This document shows positions 6,657-12,375 of a stretch of 12,375 bases of DNA, piece after piece. The DNA comes from Clostridiales bacterium. Lineage in GTDB: Bacteria; Bacillota; Clostridia; Saccharofermentanales; UBA5734. Position 1 is the first letter of the stretch, and each line of letters opens with the position of its first letter. The position numbers and the translations under genes are program-made. The notes beneath the pieces were generated by a model that was given only the letters and a program-made list of their open reading frames with translations, ran no database searches and was not told the DNA's origin. The stretch covers positions 1 to 12,375 of the forward strand of contig SLMY01000197.1 of assembly GCA_007133255.1 (NCBI GenBank), read 5' to 3'.

Positions 6657-8114
6657 TCAAATATCTGATAAGTTTTTATACCATTCAAGCAATTTTAAAC
6701 GTTTATTATCTTCCGGGCAGTCAATCACATGTGCCAGTAGTTTATTGAGGGCCTGCTGTATCTCAGGACCTTGTGACAAACCCGCCTTCATGAGGTCCTG
6801 ACCATTCACCGCGAGATCTAGAACTGATAAAGGGGTCTGATTGATATTTAACTGATCCAGTATATGCTGCAGGCGGAAAAAATAAACAGCCCGTTCATCT
6901 TTTGCCGCCGCATCATCGTGTCCAGATAGTCGTGCGAATTTCATATAAAGTGACTGCGCGCCATTAACCAGTGTCATCAACATTTCTTTGGATTGCCCGA
7001 CTTCGCGATATAAAAGGCTCAATCTTTTTATCAGGTCATTCTTCAGCCTGTTGCTTGCCGGAGATTCAGTTTTGGCAGCAGCTTCGTCAAGCTGCATGCT
7101 TTTCATCAGATCATGGCTTAAGTACATCCAATAAAAGACCGCGGCCGTCCAAGAAGCTTCTGTTCTGGAAAGCCGGCCTTTTCTGATCAGCGTTTCTTTG
7201 ATCTGCCGCCTGTAAGCCTGATGCCTGTATGCAGTCAGATACTTTTCCAGAATGCGCTCTTCATGCTTCTCAGCGGTTTTATCAGAATCATCTGACGCCA
7301 TCTCAAGCATCATTAAATAGACCGGCACGATCTGTTCTTGTCTCAGGTCTGTACCGCCATATCGGCCAAGATACAGACACAACCGGCTATCATCAGCCTG
7401 CTTGCCGAGTACAGACCCGAGTGCCTGCCTGATGACACCTGTATCGCTGTAAGCGCTGATCTGTTCAGTGCAGGCACCCGTCGCGATCCGTTTCAGTTCA
7501 GTCCAGATACGTTCCCGGCTAAGCCTGCTGATCAGATGTGAATGCGTGACAGCGGCGTGAAGCAGGTCAGATTCCGGTTTAAATCCAAGCACCACGGAAA
7601 AACGGACAGCCCTCAGCATTCTGAGCGCGTCTTCAGAAAACCGGCTGGCCGGATCACCAACGCATCTGAGTTTTTTCTGCCGAAGATCATTCAGGCCGCC
7701 AAACAGGTCAATTAAACCCTGTTCAGGATTCCAGGCCATACTGTTGATTGTGAAATCTCGTCTGGCCAGATCAGATTGAAGGTCACCATGGAAGTTGACC
7801 TGGCCAGGACGCCTGCTGTCACGGTAATCTGTTTCTGTTCTCAACGTTGTCATTTCAATTTTCCATTTATGCCAGAATACTGTGATGGTGCCATGTTCGT
7901 AGCCAGTCAGGGCATGACGCGGGAATAGCCGGATTATCTCGTCTGGTCTGGCATCTGTCGCTATGTCAAAATCATCCGGGATCTGTTGTCTGGCCATATC
8001 ACGGACACATCCGCCGACAAGCCAGGCTGTATATCCCGCCTGACAGACATAGTCCATCAGGCTGATCATGTCGTCCGGCACGTTGTATCTGATATCATCG
8101 TTGATTTTAATCAT
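6657..8114 (-). CDS. cca: CCA tRNA nucleotidyltransferase
   Basis: This enzyme adds or repairs the 3'-terminal CCA of tRNAs from CTP and ATP without a nucleic-acid template, in the cytoplasm. The 485 residues contain the class II nucleotidyltransferase motifs in order: LVGGCVRD (32-39), the metal-binding DFD in DDFDIATDA (47-55), RRDFTINSMA (118-127), DPASRFSEDALRMLRAVRFS (154-173) and the base-selecting region SRERIWTELKRI (199-210). The C-terminal body ends with the typical block GQDLMKAGLSQGPEIQQAL (438-456). Length is near the 400-480 seen in bacteria; no HD phosphohydrolase domain is visible. From sequence alone a poly(A) polymerase or a split A- or CC-adding enzyme cannot be fully excluded. 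The ATG at 8114 is preceded by AAGGA about 12 bases upstream, a moderate site. The gene is divergent from the RCC1 gene, sharing the 257-base upstream gap. Confidence 0.93.
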   Translation of the reverse strand: MIKINDDIRYNVPDDMISLMDYVCQAGYTAWLVGGCVRDMARQQIPDDFDIATDARPDEIIRLFPRHALTGYEHGTITVFWHKWKIEMTTLRTETDYRDSRRPGQVNFHGDLQSDLARRDFTINSMAWNPEQGLIDLFGGLNDLRQKKLRCVGDPASRFSEDALRMLRAVRFSVVLGFKPESDLLHAAVTHSHLISRLSRERIWTELKRIATGACTEQISAYSDTGVIRQALGSVLGKQADDSRLCLYLGRYGGTDLRQEQIVPVYLMMLEMASDDSDKTAEKHEERILEKYLTAYRHQAYRRQIKETLIRKGRLSRTEASWTAAVFYWMYLSHDLMKSMQLDEAAAKTESPASNRLKNDLIKRLSLLYREVGQSKEMLMTLVNGAQSLYMKFARLSGHDDAAAKDERAVYFFRLQHILDQLNINQTPLSVLDLAVNGQDLMKAGLSQGPEIQQALNKLLAHVIDCPEDNKRLKLLEWYKNLSDI

Positions 8115-8244
8115 ATTTCAGCTGATTCCTTCTCAAACAGTATTCATTTCGCGCTCACAGGTTCCTGAGCAGCACTAAAACCTGCATGTACATTGTCTTG
8201 CTTCGCGGATGTACTCAGCTGATATTGAGGCTGAAGTGTTCCGG

Positions 8245-8273
8245 TTTCCAGATTGGCAGGTTTATGTTATAGT
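8245..8273 (+). promoter_or_regulatory. Candidate promoter of the RCC1 gene
   Basis: TTTCCA (8245-8250), a 17-base spacer and TATAGT (8268-8273) preceded by TG at 8265-8266 form an extended -10 promoter pointing right. Transcription would begin near 8280, leaving a leader of about 90 bases before ATG 8372. An AAAGG at 8357-8361 serves as ribosome binding site at 10-base spacing. Confidence 0.5.
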
Positions 8274-8295
8274 AGCATGGTTATTCATATAACAT
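8264..8295. promoter_or_regulatory. Inverted repeat flanking the predicted RCC1 transcription start
   Basis: ATGTTATA (8264-8271) and TATAACAT (8288-8295) are perfect 8-base inverted arms separated by 16 bases. The left arm covers most of the candidate -10 box and the right arm falls just downstream of the predicted start, the position expected for a repressor operator. A regulator cannot be named from the sequence. An 8-base inverted repeat can occur by chance; its placement is what makes it notable. Confidence 0.4.
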
Positions 8296-8351
8296 TTGTT
8301 TATCGCTCACATCTGCCGCAACATATGTAAGAGCAGATCTGATATGATCCT

Positions 8352-8380
8352 ATTATAAAGGTTTAAAGTAAATGAAACAA
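8352..8380 (-). promoter_or_regulatory. Candidate promoter of cca
   Basis: Read on the minus strand, TTGTTT (8380-8375) is followed after 17 bases by a perfect TATAAT (8357-8352). Its -35 box overlaps the first codons of the RCC1 gene. Transcription would start near 8345 and give cca a leader of about 230 bases. I see no T-box or other known riboswitch motif in that leader. Confidence 0.4.
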
Positions 8381-10456
8381 AACACATTCCATATAAAAAC
8401 AAAAAAGCCCGAAAGACTGCTGATCCTGATCCTGACGGCTGCCTTGTTCGTTCCGTTTCTGTCCGTTGAAACAGTATCCGCGGATAACCCGTCATACCAG
8501 ACACGTCTTACCCGACAGGGGACTTTTTATCAGTCCGCAGACTTAACAGCCGCGGACGGCGAAGGTTCGGGACTGCCCGTGCCGGAAAGCACCAATGTTC
8601 AAGTCGCTGCCGGCCTGTACCACAGCGCCATGATTCATTATGACCGCACACTTTATTTTTGGGGCGATAACACCTACGGGCAGCTGGGCTATCCTGATCT
8701 TGACTACAGCGACTCACCTGTTCCTGTCACATTTGACGAGCCTGTGGACTCCGTCAGTTTAGGTGCCTACCATTCCCTGGTTCTGACGAGCGAAGGACAT
8801 GTCTACGCATTTGGCAGAAACAGTTTCGGGCAGCTGGGCAATCAGTCAATAGAACCCACAGATACGCCATCAAGAGTTGAGGGGCTGCCAAGGATCGCCG
8901 CTGTTTCAGCAGGCGCTTTTCACTCAATTGCTCTAGGGCGCGATGGCAGTGTCTGGGCCTGGGGTAATAACAGCGATCTGCAGATTGGACTTGTGCCTGA
9001 CCAGGAAATCTATGATCTGAATGAAACACTGGTCGGCCGGCGCTCTCTTGAACCAGTAAAAGTTATTAATGACAGCATCATTGAGATCGCCGCCGGCGGC
9101 CATCATTCACTGGCGCTGCATGAAAGCGGGCAGGTATACGCCTGGGGAGCCAATGACCGGGGACAGCTTGGCAATGGCACAACGCAGTCGCATGGCAAGC
9201 CTTCCCTGGTTGCCGGTCTTGAGCATGTGACTCAGATCACGGCTGGCTATCAGCATAACCTGGCCGTTGTCTCTCGTGAAAACGACACAGACATGATCTG
9301 GACCTGGGGTGATGACAGTTTGGGACAGCTTGGGCTGGGAACTGATCTGCAGCAGTCATCTTATCGTTCTTTGCCAGCCGCCATCAACTGGACGGCTGTT
9401 TTCGAACAACAGCCGGTCCCTCAAACGATTGTGAGTGTTGCCGCTGGAGCAGGTCATACAGCCTTTACAGCCCGGGTCCCGCAGTCCCAGGACGCGGTTT
9501 TGTCTGCTGAACAGGGCACAGACCAGTCTGATCAGGACATGTCTGATACACCTGACTCGCCAGAGCGGCATTATCTGTTGTTATGGGGTAATAACAGCAA
9601 CGGGCAGCTTGGCCGACGCCTGAGCGGGAACGCGCTTAACTTACCTGAATTATATAGCTTCTCACAAGGTAATGAAACAAGTCAGAAATTTCATGCCTTT
9701 CAGGATATCGCGCTTGGTGGCTTCCATACCCTCCTGCTGAGCAGTAAGGCGCTTGCGGCCTCAGCAGGCCGCGGCGACAGCGGTCAGTTGGGTACTTTGT
9801 CAATCATTGACCGCTACGCGTTCACTCCGGTCGACGTGCCAGATGCTATCCAGCCGTTTTTCGCTGCCGGCAGCTATCTGCAGGCATCCTGGCAGGATGA
9901 CGGGAAACTGCTGCTTCGCTGGCCTCAGGCATTTGACAACGCTGATCCAGATGTGAGATACAGTCTGTATATCAGAACAGATGAAGAGGATACACCACGC
10001 GTTTATGAAGACGCGTTTGATGGCCTATCCAGAGAGATCAGCCATCTTGCTCAGAATCAGCCCTTTGAAGTGATCCTGACAGCATTCGATACTGCTTACG
10101 CGGATGAAGACTGGACACAGCTGAGCCGCCTTGTCTTATACTATATTCCGGATCAGGATGAAGGACAGACACCGGAAGATTTGTTTGAAACTGTTTATGT
10201 CTCAAAACTAAATGTATCAGACATTGATTTTATGCAGGGCAGCAACGACTACACGCATCATCCTCTTGATGTGCCATGGGATCTGACAGCTGTTTACGGA
10301 AACTACACAGCAGCTGAATCTGCCGACAGGACAGCTTTTTGGCTCAGTACAGGTCTGGCTGCGCTTCTACTGCTATTGAGCGGCGCAACGTTCTACAAGA
10401 AAAAAGCATCAGATATAAGGTCCGCCGGCAAGCAGAATACTGCTGCTGATCAATGA
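8372..10456 (+). CDS. Exported RCC1-repeat beta-propeller protein with FN3-like domain and C-terminal membrane anchor
   Basis: The 694-residue protein starts with a signal peptide: basic KTKKPER, hydrophobic core about 16-30, and a VSA-D cleavage site near residue 37. Seven RCC1 signatures of the form (W/F/A)Gxxxx(G)QLG follow at about 97, 147, 197, 258, 312, 405 and 465, each paired with an AAGxxHSxAL-type strand, enough for a closed seven-bladed propeller. An acidic, Asp/Gln/Ser-rich insert (367-399) interrupts the sixth unit. Residues about 502-573 resemble a fibronectin type III fold (KLLLRWPQAFDN, SLYI, PFEVILTAFD). After a stalk, a helix at 654-674 is followed by KKK and a short polar tail: a type I membrane anchor, no LPXTG. 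RCC1 propellers mediate protein binding; the ligand is unknown. The last 48 bases overlap the convergent DUF2207 gene. Confidence 0.87.
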   Translation: MKQNTFHIKTKKPERLLILILTAALFVPFLSVETVSADNPSYQTRLTRQGTFYQSADLTAADGEGSGLPVPESTNVQVAAGLYHSAMIHYDRTLYFWGDNTYGQLGYPDLDYSDSPVPVTFDEPVDSVSLGAYHSLVLTSEGHVYAFGRNSFGQLGNQSIEPTDTPSRVEGLPRIAAVSAGAFHSIALGRDGSVWAWGNNSDLQIGLVPDQEIYDLNETLVGRRSLEPVKVINDSIIEIAAGGHHSLALHESGQVYAWGANDRGQLGNGTTQSHGKPSLVAGLEHVTQITAGYQHNLAVVSRENDTDMIWTWGDDSLGQLGLGTDLQQSSYRSLPAAINWTAVFEQQPVPQTIVSVAAGAGHTAFTARVPQSQDAVLSAEQGTDQSDQDMSDTPDSPERHYLLLWGNNSNGQLGRRLSGNALNLPELYSFSQGNETSQKFHAFQDIALGGFHTLLLSSKALAASAGRGDSGQLGTLSIIDRYAFTPVDVPDAIQPFFAAGSYLQASWQDDGKLLLRWPQAFDNADPDVRYSLYIRTDEEDTPRVYEDAFDGLSREISHLAQNQPFEVILTAFDTAYADEDWTQLSRLVLYYIPDQDEGQTPEDLFETVYVSKLNVSDIDFMQGSNDYTHHPLDVPWDLTAVYGNYTAAESADRTAFWLSTGLAALLLLLSGATFYKKKASDIRSAGKQNTAADQ

Positions 10457-12214
10457 TTGCATCACCTGAAGCTCATCTTTTAATCTTTCCAGCTGGTTTC
10501 GCCATTGCTGCGAGCCTAATTCCACATTGTAAACAGCCATTTCATGTTGAATGGAAGAATCAATCTGATTTCTTTCCATTCGGCTCGATAAATGGCTGAC
10601 AAAACGCTCAGAGTATCCAAGCGCTATCGCCAGCGGCAAAGCCAGGGCGTAATAAGCCGGATCAAATTCAATATCCGCTTTTTTCGCAGATCTGATACCT
10701 CGTTTCACTGCCTGACCACGGGCATAAAGCTCTGAGCCATCATGATTAAGATGACGCAGGAAAAAACTGTATGTCAGAAAAACCAGTGCCGGCACCACCA
10801 GCAGCAAGGCTGTCACAGATTGCAGGAAAATGAGTAAAACAATCGCCAGGCCGGCATAAGCCGCGGCTAAAATGAGCAGCAGAAACTTGCCCTGCTGTGT
10901 TTTTTTACGATCATACAATGGATACTCATCAAGTGATTCTTTAACAAGGACAATAAACTGCTGGAAATAGATCCTGAAATCTGCTGCATGACTGCTGTCT
11001 CTGGCATATTTTCGAATATCTGATACAGAAAGCCGCTGTCTGCCTTCCGCGACATGATCAAATAGCCAGGTGACCAGAAAGATCTCATAAGCCTTATAGC
11101 CCAGATAAGGTTCATAAGCGGAGTCTTTACGGATGAAAATGTAACCGTCCCGATCCAACTCGCCGCGCCGGACTAAATCAAACAAAGTAGCCAGCATCAG
11201 ATGGCCTGGTTTTCGCCTTCTCAGAAAAACAGCCAGTAGAGCGGGCGGGATAAACATCGGTATATTCTGGCTGTATTTCTTCTGGTATTCCGCTGAAGCT
11301 TCATGATCAAAGAAACGGAAGATAGCCAGCCCTATCGGCAAAGCCAGAATCACCAGCACATTGATCAAAAAAAACAATCGCTGCCGCCACCGTATGCCTT
11401 CTCTTTCTTCCTCCGCCAGCTCACGAGCCTGATCTGCCAGTTCAGACCATGTCAGTGACAGGTCAGCCTTTTGAGCATCTGGAAATAAGTCAGGCGGCAT
11501 CAAGACAATCAGCCTGAGCTGCTCACGGTCTCGCAGCTTATCTGCCCGCCAGCTGATTGTCTCTTGATCAGTTTCCCGATTAAAGTCAGACTGGCTAACC
11601 GCTACACTCCACAGCTGTGACATAGGAACCTGCTGCGGAAGCCTCATGTTAAGCACAGGATCAGTGATAACCCCCCTGACACCAGAGTTGAAAAACTGAT
11701 AATCAAGCGCACCAGCTTCTTCATGCAGGAGAATAAGATCACTGACATGATAAGACAGTTTTATGAGTCTTTCTGTATTGGACTGTGAAAAAACATGAAG
11801 ATTGATCTCCAGGTAATCATCTTTTTCCTGTTGATAATAAGTCATCGGACGGATAACACCATCATTTTCATCTCCGGGCAGCGCTTCAATCTGAAAACCG
11901 GTTTCGTCGCCATCAGTCAATTCTGATACAATAATCTTGTCCAGAGAAATATGGCCCGCTTCGGGATAACGAAGAAGATAACTGAAATCACGCAGATCTT
12001 CTGTTACCTGATATCCAATTAACTCCTCAACAACCGCTGAACCATCCCGTCTCAGTTCTACATTCACTTCATATTGGCTGATAAAATAGGGCAGCTGTTC
12101 TGCCGGAAAGTCGATGGAGGCAGATTCAACAAAAACACCCGAACCTATAGCGGACAGAAAAAAACAGACGAGAATAATAACAACAAGCTTCATCAAGCGT
12201 GGGGGGCGTCCCAT
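10409..12214 (-). CDS. DUF2207 domain membrane protein
   Basis: The 601-residue protein has an N-terminal signal or anchor helix (8-28). A predominantly beta, extracytoplasmic domain follows (about 45-245) with the DUF2207 pattern: YEVNVELRRDGSAVVEELIGY (48-68), then YLEINLHVFSQSNTERLIKLSYHV and the DYQFFNSGV block (171-179). A helix comes at about 279-300, then a cytoplasmic region with KPGHLMLATLFDLVRRGEL (335-353, a winged-helix-like segment typical of the family), a helix pair at 444-485 and a C-terminal soluble part. Family members often end in a long Gly-rich tail; this one ends in ILLAGGPYI without it. Function of DUF2207 is unknown. AAGGAG six bases before ATG 12214 favours that start over Met8, which has no such site. 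The gene's 3' end runs 48 bases into the RCC1 gene on the other strand. Confidence 0.87.
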   Translation of the reverse strand: MGRPPRLMKLVVIILVCFFLSAIGSGVFVESASIDFPAEQLPYFISQYEVNVELRRDGSAVVEELIGYQVTEDLRDFSYLLRYPEAGHISLDKIIVSELTDGDETGFQIEALPGDENDGVIRPMTYYQQEKDDYLEINLHVFSQSNTERLIKLSYHVSDLILLHEEAGALDYQFFNSGVRGVITDPVLNMRLPQQVPMSQLWSVAVSQSDFNRETDQETISWRADKLRDREQLRLIVLMPPDLFPDAQKADLSLTWSELADQARELAEEEREGIRWRQRLFFLINVLVILALPIGLAIFRFFDHEASAEYQKKYSQNIPMFIPPALLAVFLRRRKPGHLMLATLFDLVRRGELDRDGYIFIRKDSAYEPYLGYKAYEIFLVTWLFDHVAEGRQRLSVSDIRKYARDSSHAADFRIYFQQFIVLVKESLDEYPLYDRKKTQQGKFLLLILAAAYAGLAIVLLIFLQSVTALLLVVPALVFLTYSFFLRHLNHDGSELYARGQAVKRGIRSAKKADIEFDPAYYALALPLAIALGYSERFVSHLSSRMERNQIDSSIQHEMAVYNVELGSQQWRNQLERLKDELQVMQSLISSSILLAGGPYI

Positions 12215-12220
12215 TCACTA

Positions 12221-12226
12221 CTCCTT
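12221..12226 (-). promoter_or_regulatory. Ribosome binding site deciding the DUF2207 start
   Basis: AAGGAG on the minus strand, 6 bases upstream of ATG 12212-12214. The alternative in-frame ATG at codon 8 (12191-12193) has no purine-rich site in front of it. Confidence 0.75.
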
Positions 12227-12301
12227 TTTCAGGCAATCGTTCCTCATCATGCATCTGGATCTGTTGATCGAACATCTGACACCAGCGTATAAGGATTCGT
12301 T

Positions 12302-12310
12302 TGATATAAT
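12302..12310 (+). promoter_or_regulatory. Extended -10 promoter element pointing out of the window
   Basis: TGATATAAT is a perfect extended -10 (TGnTATAAT). No good -35 box lies 16-18 bases upstream; CTGACA at 12276-12281 is too far (23 bases). If active it would start a transcript near 12317 that runs through the hairpin at 12321-12360 and off the right edge. Confidence 0.4.
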
Positions 12311-12320
12311 GTTTTCATCT

Positions 12321-12360
12321 ATCGGGCGGCGCCTGTCCTAATTGACAGCTGCCGCCGGAT
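12321..12360 (+). promoter_or_regulatory. Strong imperfect hairpin before a possible gene start
   Basis: GGCGGC (12325-12330) and CTGTC (12333-12337) pair with GACAG (12344-12348) and GCCGCC (12351-12356), interrupted by a 2x2 internal mismatch and closed by the 6-base loop CTAATT. Beyond a G-G mismatch, ATC (12321-12323) pairs with GAT (12358-12360), giving 14 Watson-Crick pairs in all. No T-run follows on either strand, so it is not a classical intrinsic terminator. It ends 5 bases before the ATG at 12366 and could limit ribosome access to it. Confidence 0.5.
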
Positions 12361-12365
12361 TGCTT

Positions 12366-12375
12366 ATGAAAAAAC
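12366..12375 (+). CDS. Possible start of the next gene (first codons only)
   Basis: ATG followed by two AAA codons and one further base at the window edge. Met-Lys-Lys is a common start of exported proteins, and an extended -10 element and a leader hairpin precede it, but there is no clear ribosome binding site and too little sequence to confirm coding. Confidence 0.22.

Noticed and set aside
8118..8222. Two copies of the palindrome TCAGCTGA (8118-8125 and 8215-8222) upstream of cca
   Set aside because: Eight-base palindromes built from CAG/CTG are likely in this CAG/CTG-rich sequence, and their spacing and position suggest no defined site.
8311..8338. ATCTGC / GCAGAT hairpin in the RCC1 leader as a riboswitch
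   Set aside because: A six-base stem with a 16-base loop and no conserved core or expression platform.
8754..9029. Minus-strand 91-residue reading frame inside the RCC1 gene
   Set aside because: It is antisense to well-conserved RCC1 repeats and its peptide resembles no family I recognise.
12074..12341. Two overlapping plus-strand frames near the right end
   Set aside because: They are antisense to the DUF2207 N-terminus and its upstream region, lack ribosome sites and have no recognisable content.

Overview
The window looks like a piece of chromosome from a Gram-positive, low-to-middling G+C bacterium, most likely a clostridial member of the Bacillota. The grounds are strong AGGAGG-type ribosome binding sites, extended -10 promoters, a membrane-anchored LysM protein with a Thr-rich wall-spanning linker, and the combination of DUF1015, DUF2298 and DUF2207 genes. 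Species cannot be fixed from the sequence alone. No phage, transposon, CRISPR array, tRNA or rRNA is visible. No gene-free stretch exceeds 300 bases; the longest is the 257-base gap at 8115-8371.

Layout. (1) Bases 2-4791, plus strand: the 3' end of a DUF1015 gene, then an FAD-dependent amine-oxidase-fold oxidoreductase, then a very large polytopic DUF2298 ('Chlor_Arch_YYY') membrane protein. The three are closely spaced and probably form one operon whose promoter lies left of the window. The gap before the DUF2298 gene carries two tiny ORFs chained by ATGA overlaps. (2) Bases 4861-8114, minus strand: a membrane protein with a PP2C-phosphatase-like cytoplasmic domain that has lost its metal-binding aspartates, one membrane helix, a Thr/acidic linker with 15-residue repeats and an external LysM domain. 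Upstream of it is cca, the tRNA CCA-adding enzyme. The LysM gene has its own good promoter directly after the cca stop. (3) Bases 8115-8371: an intergenic region between divergent genes, with candidate promoters for both directions and an inverted repeat over one of them. (4) Bases 8372-10456, plus strand: an exported, C-terminally membrane-anchored seven-bladed RCC1 propeller with an FN3-like domain. (5) Bases 10409-12214, minus strand: a DUF2207 membrane protein whose 3' end overlaps the RCC1 gene by 48 bases. (6) Bases 12215-12375: the DUF2207 upstream region, an extended -10 box pointing right, a strong imperfect hairpin, and an ATG six bases after it that may begin the next gene.

How it fits together. 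Apart from cca and DUF1015, every gene encodes an envelope protein. The oxidoreductase/DUF2298 pair resembles pairs I recall from Chloroflexi and suggests an uncharacterised glycan- or lipid-related pathway at the membrane. The pseudo-PP2C/LysM protein looks like a non-catalytic link between cytoplasm and peptidoglycan. These functional links are inference; no step is proven by the sequence.
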